This document shows, one piece after another, positions 46,497 through 54,699 of a DNA stretch of 57,418 bases (within the stretch, counting starts at the first letter, position 1; the number at the start of each line of letters is the position of its first letter). Origin of the DNA: an uncultured Hellea sp. (GTDB taxonomy: Bacteria; Pseudomonadota; Alphaproteobacteria; Caulobacterales; Maricaulaceae); assembly GCA_905477785.1 (NCBI GenBank), contig CAJQGR010000039.1:1-57418 (forward strand). Reading direction: 5' to 3'. The position numbers and the translations under genes were made by a program. Under the pieces are notes generated by a model that did no database searches, was not told the origin of the DNA, and saw only the letters and a list, made by a program, of their open reading frames with translations.

Positions 46497-48416
46497 TTAC
46501 TCTTCTGCTATGCCTAAAACCACTTTAATTTTCTCTGGATATTCATTTAATACCTTATCCTTCAGAATAGCTGTTTGGTAAGCGCTTTGTAGATCATTAC
46601 TAATTTCTTGGGATGACCGTTCTTGGATTATTTTAAGTATTTCACCAGTTGGAAACTCTTCACTTGATATAACTTCATCTAAAATAGCAATTTGTCTGGC
46701 ATTCACAATAGGTGCTTCTCCCTGAACTATAGAGCCTACATTGGAATCAAAAATATCTGCAACAATGTTTCGACCTACAGTTCGTGGAGGTTGCCCTCGA
46801 ACAATTATAACTTCCTCAATTGCTTTATTATCAAGATTAAATGCAATTTCTTTCATACTTGCACCTTCATTGATTTCTTTAATGATTTTAGTAGCGAGTT
46901 CATTCAGAAGGTTGTTTTTTTGTGTTTGTAACCATGCTTGAGTTGCTGAATACTTAACTTCTTCATAAGGTTTTCTTTGACTATCTTTAATTTCATCAAC
47001 TCGAACAATTGCATATCCACCATTCTTAGTTTCAAAGAGATCTGTTTCAAAGCCTAAATCAGAATTAAAAATTTCTTCTAGAATGTTTTCATCTGAAGCA
47101 ATCCCAGGAATTGCATCAAAACCATTCATTATTAATCCTGTTTGATCTGCTCCGGATCTATCAATGTAGTCATAATATGAAAGAGGCCATTCAATAGCAG
47201 TAGATATTTCCTCTAGTGTCAATCCATCTGTCATCAAATCTTCGATTGTTCCAGTTATATCGTATATCTCCTCTTGTGCTTTTTCAATTAGGAGGGTTTG
47301 ACGAAGGGAATCTTTTTGTAATTTGTAGTTAGGTACTTCAGCTGGCGATATCGATGAAACATTAATAGCGTACCAATTTCCTAAACTACCGAGTATTGAT
47401 TTAGATTCCATTTTTTTCATTGCAAAAGATTCTTCGGCTGTAATTGGATCTAAAATATCATCCTTAACAACGTTTGTGTAGATTTCAGGTTGAATTAAAC
47501 CGAGACTACTGGCTACAAAATTTGGATCTTGTCCAGAAGATAGTAAATCAGCAGCTTTTTTTGCTGAATTTTCATCAAGAGCAGTTATTTGAACAACAGT
47601 TCTTTTTTCTGGCGCACCCAATTCGCCCAGATCTATTTTATATTGAAATGCTGCTAATATTTCATCTTCGGACACTTTCATATCTGGAGTGATATCAAAA
47701 GGTTCAAGGCGAAGTAATGTTATTTTTCTATATTCAGGAGCCGTATAGGCATTGCTGAATTCATCAATAAAGTTTTTAAGTTCTGTCTCTGTGGGCGAAA
47801 CTACATTTAATATATCGTTATGCGTAATTGTAATTAATTTAATTTTACGTTGTTCAGTGACATATCGATACAGTTGAGTTGAATACATTTCTGGAACGGA
47901 AATACCTCCAGTAATAGCAGGAATAGTTTGCTGTCTACGAAGCGTGCTGTAAATGTCATTCTCAAATTGATTTCTAGTTATACGGTTTTGGATTAATAAG
48001 CTCTCCATTTTCTCTTCACTAAATTCACCAGTTAAGTCATTTTGAAAGTTAGCTATTTCTTTTACTACATTTCTTGCAGTACGCCTATTAACGCCAACAC
48101 CCAACTCATCTGCATCTATTTCGATGATTTCATTTGTGACTAATTCCTGTAATACTTGGTTGTGTAAGCCACTTCTATATGCTTCTAGATTAGTAATTGA
48201 GGTTCCATTATCTCTATTTTGTGTTTGCAATTGACGCTCAAATGCTTCCGCAAACTCTTGCGAGGTTATATCCGAATCTCCAATTGTGACTATTGAGTCA
48301 CCGGCACGGGCAGTAAATACGTCATTTACACCCCAGACCGCAAATGCGACAACCAGTAAGCCTACTAAAATGGCTACCATGAAGTTGCGAATTTTTTCGC
48401 CTATAGTCTTCGTCAT
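46497..48416 (-). CDS. PpiD-like peptidyl-prolyl isomerase / SurA_N chaperone
   Basis: This periplasmic folding factor is anchored in the inner membrane near the translocon. The 639-residue protein has one N-terminal helix (NFMVAILVGLLVVAFAVWG) and a SurA_N-type chaperone region with the ITSQEFAEAFERQLQ repeat. A weakly conserved parvulin-like domain sits in the middle and helical C-terminal parts follow. In alphaproteobacteria it commonly precedes trpE. An AGGA ribosome-binding site is present. A 16-bp palindrome lies 17 bases upstream of the ATG. Confidence 0.9.
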   Translation of the reverse strand: MTKTIGEKIRNFMVAILVGLLVVAFAVWGVNDVFTARAGDSIVTIGDSDITSQEFAEAFERQLQTQNRDNGTSITNLEAYRSGLHNQVLQELVTNEIIEIDADELGVGVNRRTARNVVKEIANFQNDLTGEFSEEKMESLLIQNRITRNQFENDIYSTLRRQQTIPAITGGISVPEMYSTQLYRYVTEQRKIKLITITHNDILNVVSPTETELKNFIDEFSNAYTAPEYRKITLLRLEPFDITPDMKVSEDEILAAFQYKIDLGELGAPEKRTVVQITALDENSAKKAADLLSSGQDPNFVASSLGLIQPEIYTNVVKDDILDPITAEESFAMKKMESKSILGSLGNWYAINVSSISPAEVPNYKLQKDSLRQTLLIEKAQEEIYDITGTIEDLMTDGLTLEEISTAIEWPLSYYDYIDRSGADQTGLIMNGFDAIPGIASDENILEEIFNSDLGFETDLFETKNGGYAIVRVDEIKDSQRKPYEEVKYSATQAWLQTQKNNLLNELATKIIKEINEGASMKEIAFNLDNKAIEEVIIVRGQPPRTVGRNIVADIFDSNVGSIVQGEAPIVNARQIAILDEVISSEEFPTGEILKIIQERSSQEISNDLQSAYQTAILKDKVLNEYPEKIKVVLGIAEE

Positions 48417-48432
48417 TTTTAGGTCCTATTTT

Positions 48433-48448
48433 TTAAGTAATTACTTAA
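48433..48448. promoter_or_regulatory. 16-bp perfect palindrome between ppiD and tpiA
   Basis: TTAAGTAATTACTTAA is a perfect dyad in the 119-base divergent gap between ppiD and tpiA. It lies 17 bases upstream of the ppiD ATG and 87 bases upstream of tpiA. A dyad without a loop is better suited to a dimeric repressor than to an RNA hairpin. No regulator is identified, and the sequence is AT-rich. Confidence 0.4.
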
Positions 48449-48535
48449 CCGCGGGGACAACTTGTTTCAAGGGCGATTAACCTTGTTTTATTATCTTTAT
48501 ATAGGCATTAATATAAAAAGTGCGAAGGATTAATT

Positions 48536-49252
48536 ATGCGAAAACTGATTGTGGGTAATTGGAAAATGAATGGCAAGCCTAGTTGCTTAGCCAAACCTCA
48601 GAACTTTGATGAAATATATCCGTCACAAGATCGTGGTCATCTTGATATTGTTATATGTCCTCCTTCATTATTAATTTCTGGAATGGAAGATATATGCACT
48701 AATGCAAATATTCAAATAGGAGCTCAGAATTGCCATTACCTTGATAAAGGAGCTTACACTGGTGAAATAAGTGTCACTATGTTGAAAGATTTTGGTGTAA
48801 AATTTGTTATTTTAGGACACTCTGAAAGACGTGCCATGGGTGAAACTGATAAAGAAGTTTCTTTGAAGGCAATTAAAGTAGTTAAAGAAAATTTAACTCC
48901 AATAGTTTGTGTGGGTGAGAATTTAGAAGTTAGAAAATCTGGCCACGCACTTAAATTTGTTTCAGAGCAAATTAAAAGCTCAATTGCTGGTTTAAGTAAG
49001 GGCTATGTTTTGGCCTATGAGCCAATTTGGGCAATTGGAACAGGTGTAACTGCCTCCATAGATGATATAAGGAAAATGCATATTAATATTAGAGAAATTA
49101 TAGGACCTGATGTAAAGGTTCTTTATGGGGGCTCGGTAAACAAAAAAAATGCGACTGAAATTCTACAAGTAGAAAATGTTAACGGCGTACTTGTAGGCGG
49201 AGCTAGTTTAGATATGATAGACTTTGCTTTAATTGCGAAGGCCGCTGGATAA
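48536..49252 (+). CDS. tpiA: Triosephosphate isomerase
   Basis: The enzyme interconverts dihydroxyacetone phosphate and glyceraldehyde 3-phosphate. The catalytic lysine is K10 in GNWKMNG, the histidine is in VILGHSERR, the glutamate is in LAYEPIWAIGTG, and the phosphate loop is YGGSVNKKN. At 238 residues it is about ten shorter than usual, mainly in the first two helices, but all active-site residues are present. ATG 48536 follows an AAGGA site at 48525-48529. The gene diverges from ppiD. Confidence 0.96.
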   Translation: MRKLIVGNWKMNGKPSCLAKPQNFDEIYPSQDRGHLDIVICPPSLLISGMEDICTNANIQIGAQNCHYLDKGAYTGEISVTMLKDFGVKFVILGHSERRAMGETDKEVSLKAIKVVKENLTPIVCVGENLEVRKSGHALKFVSEQIKSSIAGLSKGYVLAYEPIWAIGTGVTASIDDIRKMHINIREIIGPDVKVLYGGSVNKKNATEILQVENVNGVLVGGASLDMIDFALIAKAAG

Positions 49253-49279
49253 TTTATTTATGTTAAAAGGGTATAGCTA

Positions 49280-50443
49280 ATGCAAATTTTTGATAATCTA
49301 AGACTGACACCTTACCATCTTTTCTTTTTGTTTGTTTCTTTATTATATTCATTCAATGTAAAAGCAAAAGACTTACCTTCTCCAGTGAATAAAGTTCCTA
49401 TTTATTCACAACAGCTTGTAATTGAAGAATGGACTGCTGGCTTAGACGAGCCTTGGGGACTTAGTTTTATTTCTGACGGGGTAGCACTTGTTACAGAGAA
49501 AAAAGGTAACTTACTTGTAATTACACGTGATTCAAAAAAGAAAGTAATTGGAGTTCCGTCTGTAACTAACAAGGGGCAGGGTGGATTGCTTGATGTAGCC
49601 TTAGATCCAAATTATAGTTTAAACGGTTGGGTTTATTTAAGTTTTTCTGATATGGATAAAAATAATCCAGAAAAATCAATGACTAAAATTGTAAGAGGTA
49701 AGTTATCTTATAGTTCAAAAAGTATAACTTGGGAAAACGAAGAGGTTTTATTTCAAGCTAACCCTAAAGATTACATGAATACCGGATTTCATTTCGGATC
49801 TCGCATTGCTTTCGATAATAATGATCATTTGTATTTTGGTATAGGTGATCGTGGCGTTATGGATATGGCTCAATCTATTAATGTGCCGAATGGAAAGATT
49901 CATAGAATTAAAACTGATGGTAGTATTCCGGAGGGCAACCCATTTGTTAATACATTTAATGTATATCCCTCTATTTTTACCTATGGAAACAGAAACCCTC
50001 AAGGAATTATAGTGCATCCAGATTCAAATGTTATATGGCAAACTGAGCACGGTCCAAAGGGAGGGGATGAGTTAAATGTAATTAAATCTGGTTTGAATTA
50101 TGGCTGGCCAAAAATTTCATATGGAATTAATTATAATGGTTCTGTGCTTACAGAATTTGTTGATTTGCCAGGTATGGAACAACCCGAGAGTTATTGGACT
50201 CCTTCAATAGCAGTAAGTTCTTTAGATGTTTATGTAGGAAAAATGTTTCCAGAGTGGAATGGTCATCTTCTAGTAAGCGCTTTGGCGGATCAATCGGTTA
50301 GGGTAGTGAGTGTAAGTGATGAAAATTATCTATCAGAAATAGTTTTAATTAAAGATTTGGGAAGAGTTCGAGACGTGACTTCAGGTCCTGACGGTGCAAT
50401 TTATGCTTTATTACCAACTAAAATGATAAGGATATCTCGTTAA
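49280..50443 (+). CDS. PQQ-dependent sugar dehydrogenase family protein (exported)
   Basis: This is a periplasmic six-bladed beta-propeller oxidoreductase of the glucose/sorbosone dehydrogenase family (YliI/Asd type). A signal peptide (hydrophobic residues about 12-26, cleavage likely near VKA) is followed by LDEPWGLSFISDG, GQGGLLDVALDPNY, FGSRIAFDNNDHLYFGIGDRG, YGNRNPQGI and TEHGPKGGDELN, the conserved blade segments with catalytic His and PQQ ligands. The actual sugar is unknown. It follows tpiA by 27 bases and precedes a carbonic anhydrase by one base. Confidence 0.88.
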   Translation: MQIFDNLRLTPYHLFFLFVSLLYSFNVKAKDLPSPVNKVPIYSQQLVIEEWTAGLDEPWGLSFISDGVALVTEKKGNLLVITRDSKKKVIGVPSVTNKGQGGLLDVALDPNYSLNGWVYLSFSDMDKNNPEKSMTKIVRGKLSYSSKSITWENEEVLFQANPKDYMNTGFHFGSRIAFDNNDHLYFGIGDRGVMDMAQSINVPNGKIHRIKTDGSIPEGNPFVNTFNVYPSIFTYGNRNPQGIIVHPDSNVIWQTEHGPKGGDELNVIKSGLNYGWPKISYGINYNGSVLTEFVDLPGMEQPESYWTPSIAVSSLDVYVGKMFPEWNGHLLVSALADQSVRVVSVSDENYLSEIVLIKDLGRVRDVTSGPDGAIYALLPTKMIRISR

Positions 50444-50444
50444 T

Positions 50445-51068
50445 ATGAAAAATTGGAAAGAAAGATTATTATTGGGTTATAGGACTTTCACTTCAGGTAA
50501 GGCTAACGTGCAACAATCCCTTTACAAGGACTTGATTGTTAACGGTCAAAAACCTAAAATTATGGTAATTTGCTGCTCTGATAGTCGAGTCAACCCTTCA
50601 GATATTTTTCATACTAACCCGGGTGATATTTTTGAACACCAAAACGTTGCAAATATTGTGCCTGGTGTTGATAGTTTAGGTAGTTCTTACGGTACTTTGG
50701 CCGCTATAGAATACGCAGTTACGGTTCTTAAGGTAGAGGTGGTTGTAGTTATTGGGCATGAGGCTTGCGGAGGCATTAAGGGTTGTATCGATGGTATGGG
50801 TTACAATAGCTCGGGGTATGTTGGAAAATGGATTTCCATTTTTAACGAAGTCCATGAAAGATTACTGAAATTAAATATTCCTAAGGAAAAATTACAACTG
50901 GAAATGGAATTGGAAGGAGTTAGGCAGTCTTTAAAAAATCTAATGACTTTTAACTTTGTTGAAGAGGCTGTAAATTCTGGTCAACTTGAATTATTGGGAA
51001 CTCATTTTTCAATATCTACTAGGACACTAAGTATTATGGATAACAAGGGTGAATTCAGTAGTTTTTGA
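50445..51068 (+). CDS. Beta-class carbonic anhydrase
   Basis: This zinc enzyme interconverts CO2 and bicarbonate. Ligand and dyad residues are in CCSDSRVNPSDIF (Cys, Asp-Arg) and GHEACGGIKG (His, Cys). At 207 residues it matches plant-type bacterial CynT/Can proteins. It begins one base after the sugar dehydrogenase stop. Role is probably bicarbonate supply for carboxylases. It converges on the VOC gene with a ten-base gap. Confidence 0.94.
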   Translation: MKNWKERLLLGYRTFTSGKANVQQSLYKDLIVNGQKPKIMVICCSDSRVNPSDIFHTNPGDIFEHQNVANIVPGVDSLGSSYGTLAAIEYAVTVLKVEVVVVIGHEACGGIKGCIDGMGYNSSGYVGKWISIFNEVHERLLKLNIPKEKLQLEMELEGVRQSLKNLMTFNFVEEAVNSGQLELLGTHFSISTRTLSIMDNKGEFSSF

Positions 51069-51078
51069 TTGACTATCA

Positions 51079-51516
51079 TTATTTTTCAAATACTTGGGAT
51101 ATATTTTTAAAGCTTTTAAACTCTATAGAATTTCCTGATGGGTCATTAAAAAACATGGTTGCTTGTTCGCCTTTTTGATCTTTAAATCTTATATAAGGAT
51201 CAATTATGAAATCTAATTTATGTTTTATTAAACGATCTTTAAGTACGTGCCATGTTTTCCATTCTAAAACCGCACCAAAGTGACGAATTGGTACATCTTT
51301 ACCATCGACAAGATTTGTTGGCTCTTTTACTAAGTAACTTTTTTCACATAGATGAAAACTTAATTGATTTCCAAAAAAATTAAAATCGATCCATGTTTCA
51401 TCTTCACGTCCTGCGGGGCACCCCAAAATATTAGTGTAAAATAATCTTGTTTCTTCTTTGTTTTTCATTGGATAGGCTAAATGAAATATAGCTTTTTTTG
51501 TTTTATCTTTAAACAT
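51079..51516 (-). CDS. VOC family protein (glyoxalase/dioxygenase fold)
   Basis: The 145-residue protein has the vicinal-oxygen-chelate fold: AIFHLAYPMKNKEETRLFYTNILG at the start and a C-terminal MFFNDPSGNSIEFKSF strand that would hold a metal ligand. Sequences of this kind are often labelled glyoxalase or extradiol dioxygenase, but the substrate is not predictable. It is the last gene of a minus-strand group after a GST gene. Confidence 0.82.
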   Translation of the reverse strand: MFKDKTKKAIFHLAYPMKNKEETRLFYTNILGCPAGREDETWIDFNFFGNQLSFHLCEKSYLVKEPTNLVDGKDVPIRHFGAVLEWKTWHVLKDRLIKHKLDFIIDPYIRFKDQKGEQATMFFNDPSGNSIEFKSFKNISQVFEK

Positions 51517-51554
51517 ATAAACCTTATCTGGGGCTTAAAATTATCTTTATTAAA

Positions 51555-52190
51555 CTAATTGTTAATCGGTCCAAATGAATAAGTCCCACCTCTTTTCAAA
51601 GCAGCTTTGTAGGCTACTCTGTTGTGAATTTTTTCGACATAATCATTACAAGCTTCATAATCTGATAGCAATCCCTTAGACCTTGCTGCTTCCAGTGGGA
51701 ATATCATTAGGATGTCGGCACCTGTAATTTTGTTACGGGCAAAATATTCATATTTTGTCAATTGCTGCTCGCAGTAGTTTAGTATGTTTCTTATTTCTTT
51801 GGATATAAGTGGTTCAAGTGGAGCACCTGCTTTGCCCAGGAACCCGTTAAAAAGTGAGAGGAGCAGTGGTAGCATTGCAGACCCTTCAGCAAAATGCAGG
51901 AAGTGTAAATAATCATTATACTCTTCATCCTTTTTGTTAGGTAGTAACTGGTTTTTATCATATTTATTCAATAAATATTCTATTATTGCTCCAGTTTCTG
52001 CTATTATTAAATTGCCATCTTCAATAACTGGAGATTTACCTAAAGGGTGTATGACTTTGAGTTCATCAGGAGCTCTATTAGTGATAACGTCTCTTTGATA
52101 ATGTCTGATTTCATATTTTACGTTTAATTCTTCAAGCAGCCAAAGTATTCTCTGCGAACGTGAATTATTTAAGTGGTGAACTGTTATCAT
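51555..52190 (-). CDS. Glutathione S-transferase family protein
   Basis: The 211-residue protein has an N-terminal thioredoxin-like domain (HHLNNSRSQRILWLLEELN, then HPLGKSPVIEDGNLIIAETGAIIEYLL, with the conserved cis-proline and the glutathione-contact Glu-Thr). An all-helical C-terminal domain with the N-capping ITGADILMIFPLE motif follows. Substrate is unknown. It starts four bases after the glycosyltransferase-like gene and precedes the VOC gene by 38 bases. Confidence 0.9.
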   Translation of the reverse strand: MITVHHLNNSRSQRILWLLEELNVKYEIRHYQRDVITNRAPDELKVIHPLGKSPVIEDGNLIIAETGAIIEYLLNKYDKNQLLPNKKDEEYNDYLHFLHFAEGSAMLPLLLSLFNGFLGKAGAPLEPLISKEIRNILNYCEQQLTKYEYFARNKITGADILMIFPLEAARSKGLLSDYEACNDYVEKIHNRVAYKAALKRGGTYSFGPINN

Positions 52191-52194
52191 AAGC

Positions 52195-52923
52195 TTATTT
52201 CCAATATTCTGTAATCCAGGTTGCTGGCTTAATGTATTTGTAGGTTTTTTTAAACCAAGGTGCGGGCCAAATTCCTAGTAACGCTTCATCTTGATCTGGT
52301 TTTCCAGTAAAAGCAACAATTCGAGCATTCTTGGGTAAATTCGGATTTTTAAAGAAATTCATCGGCCATTTTGGAATTATATTGTGTTTAAAACTTAGAC
52401 ACCATTCACTTGGCCAGAATACCATATCAGGTATGTTTTTAGAAATATATACCTGTTCTATTCTGTAATTTTTTAAGACTTCATCTGGATTCAGTTGTAT
52501 GTTGTTGTAAATATATGAATATTTATCAGTTGGAAATCTGAAACATGATGTATTTCCTATATTCTTACCTATCTGTGTCCAATTTTCAATTACACAATAT
52601 TTTCCTGGCTTATAATCAAAAAAACTATCGATATTACCTGTTATAACAAGATCTAAATCTAGGAAGAGAATGTCCCCGCTCAAGTCTAGAAGTGGAGACT
52701 TCCACATGGTAAGTTTGCGCCATGGGGTTTTGATATAGTCTCTAGGTAGTTTTATATCAGGTATTTTTTCTGTGATAACATCGGACACAATACCTTTCGG
52801 ATTGTCTGTGAAGCAAATTAGCCTAGTTTTTCTTTTAGTATTCCGTGAAATGCTGTAGTAAAGGCGATTAACAAATTCAGCACCATATCTATTCCCCCAT
52901 TTCATGCAAATAACTGTTTGCAT
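52195..52923 (-). CDS. Glycosyltransferase-like protein
   Basis: This 242-residue protein resembles GT-A fold glycosyltransferases. It has an N-terminal nucleotide-binding pattern (VICMKWGNRYGAEFVNRLYYS, RLICFTDNPKG) and a DLD motif in DILFLDLDLVITGNIDSFF that would bind the metal and sugar nucleotide. No signal peptide or membrane helix is visible, so it should be cytosolic. The acceptor is unknown. It lies three bases after the M28 peptidase gene. Confidence 0.72.
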   Translation of the reverse strand: MQTVICMKWGNRYGAEFVNRLYYSISRNTKRKTRLICFTDNPKGIVSDVITEKIPDIKLPRDYIKTPWRKLTMWKSPLLDLSGDILFLDLDLVITGNIDSFFDYKPGKYCVIENWTQIGKNIGNTSCFRFPTDKYSYIYNNIQLNPDEVLKNYRIEQVYISKNIPDMVFWPSEWCLSFKHNIIPKWPMNFFKNPNLPKNARIVAFTGKPDQDEALLGIWPAPWFKKTYKYIKPATWITEYWK

Positions 52924-52926
52924 GAG

Positions 52927-54603
52927 CTACTCTAAGGTTGATCGCATTTCTGATCGAATTGCTTTAAATTCAGTTCCATCATACCAGTTAGGCCACTCGG
53001 TTGAATTTGTTAAATTGTAGCCAAGTTCATATAATATTTCTGAAGTTTGCTTTATACCAGATAAGTCCCAAGTTTCATTGTATTCATCGGTTGGTTTGTG
53101 ATATCGGTTTTTTGTGTACTCATTAGAAAATTCTTCACCAAAAATAAGACCAAAATCTTCATGCTCATTTCCAGGATCAGCATATAGCATTGGCACTCCT
53201 TTTTTTGCGAGGCTTATATGGTCTGAACGATAGTAGTAACCTGCTTCTGGTTTGTCGTCTGGAACAATGTACATACCTTTGGGTTCTATAATATTCTTTA
53301 GTAAGTCTTCTAATTCAGATGCTCCATAACCTATTACTTTCATGTCTTTTGTTCTACCCAATGGAAGAATAGCATCTATATTAATACCTGCTATTGTGTT
53401 TTTTAGCGGAACAAGAGGTTTCTCTGCGTAGTATGCCGATCCTAAAAGTCCAGATTCCTCTGCAGTAACTGCTAAAAATAAAGCAGATCTTTTTGGACGA
53501 GTGCTACCTGTAAATGCTTCTGCAATTTCAATAATGGCTGCTGTTCCCGTTGCATTGTCAACGGCGCCATTATAAATTTTATCAGGTCCGTCAATTTCTA
53601 AATTCATACCAAGGTGATCCCAGTGTGCCATGTAAAGAACAAAATCTTCTGGATTTTCAGATCCTATTATACCACCGGCCACATTTCTTGAGACTGTTGT
53701 TTCAACATTTTGTTTCAGGGAAGCTGTTAATGTTAGCTTTGGAATTGAAAATGCTTCAAAGTTCTTTTTAACTGAGTTAATTTTTAAGTCTTTGAGATTA
53801 TGTCCTGCTTTTCGCAGTATTTCTTCAGCTTTATTATAGCTTATCCACCCTTCTAATGCACTTCTTGAGGCACCTTTATCTGCCCTTACTAAGTCATATT
53901 GTTCTCCAGACCATGAACCAGATACAACGTCCCACCCATAAGAAGCTGGAGCGGTCTCATGAATGATAATAGCTGCTGCTGCTCCCTGTTTAGCGGCTTC
54001 TTCATATTTGTAAGTCCATCTACCATAATATGTCATGGAATTACCTTTGAATAGCGTTTCATCTTTGGTGGCAAAACCAGGATCATTTATAAGAATTAAG
54101 ACTGTTTTGCCCTTAACATCAATTCCGGAGTAATCATTCCAATTATACTCAGGTGCATTAATTCCGTAGCCAACAAAGGCAATTTCACTTGCATTAATAT
54201 TTATATTTTCATTAAGTCTTTTGGTCCAATAAACAGAATTTTTAAGGTCATTACCATTAAATACGATATCTTTGTCGAATTTTATGTTCATTTGAGAATC
54301 AGGAAGTATTGTTTGTGCCGTTAACTCGACCGATTGAAAGTATGATCCATCAGGCCCCATAGGCATTAGTCCCACCGCTTTCATTTCGTTGGCTATATAT
54401 TGTGAGGCGGCTTTGCCGCCAGGTGTGCCTGGGGCTCTTCCTTGAAAGCTGTCAGATGATAGGTTTTTGATCCTTAAGCCTAAGTCTTTTTCTGTTATTT
54501 CACTTGAGAACACAGCTACATCATTTTTAGAAGAATTGGAGCAGCCAATAATAAATGAAATAATTAAACAATGAGCTAAAGTAATTAAATGGGTTTTTAT
54601 CAT
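52927..54603 (-). CDS. M28 family metallopeptidase (lipoprotein)
   Basis: This is an exported di-zinc aminopeptidase-like enzyme. A lipoprotein signal ends in the lipobox IIGC with Cys21. The mature part has an inserted PA domain (about residues 130-250) and the M28 metal ligands in YMAHWDHLGMN, NGAVDNATGTAA, AVTAEESGLLGS, GINIDAILPLG and YRSDHISLAKKG. The length of 558 residues fits this subgroup. It heads a minus-strand group with a glycosyltransferase-like gene, a GST and a VOC protein, and diverges from the M20 gene. Confidence 0.92.
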   Translation of the reverse strand: MIKTHLITLAHCLIISFIIGCSNSSKNDVAVFSSEITEKDLGLRIKNLSSDSFQGRAPGTPGGKAASQYIANEMKAVGLMPMGPDGSYFQSVELTAQTILPDSQMNIKFDKDIVFNGNDLKNSVYWTKRLNENININASEIAFVGYGINAPEYNWNDYSGIDVKGKTVLILINDPGFATKDETLFKGNSMTYYGRWTYKYEEAAKQGAAAAIIIHETAPASYGWDVVSGSWSGEQYDLVRADKGASRSALEGWISYNKAEEILRKAGHNLKDLKINSVKKNFEAFSIPKLTLTASLKQNVETTVSRNVAGGIIGSENPEDFVLYMAHWDHLGMNLEIDGPDKIYNGAVDNATGTAAIIEIAEAFTGSTRPKRSALFLAVTAEESGLLGSAYYAEKPLVPLKNTIAGINIDAILPLGRTKDMKVIGYGASELEDLLKNIIEPKGMYIVPDDKPEAGYYYRSDHISLAKKGVPMLYADPGNEHEDFGLIFGEEFSNEYTKNRYHKPTDEYNETWDLSGIKQTSEILYELGYNLTNSTEWPNWYDGTEFKAIRSEMRSTLE

Positions 54604-54699
54604 GGAAAAGCCTTTTTCATTGAAAATATTTATTAATTAGCTAATCATATTATAGTAAAACACAATGCCTAACAATAATAATCAACTCAGGTGCCTGCT

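Noticed and set aside
54636-54645. ATTAGCTAAT palindrome between the M28 and M20 genes
   Set aside because: Ten bases in a divergent AT-rich gap without promoter boxes at sensible spacing is too little to call.
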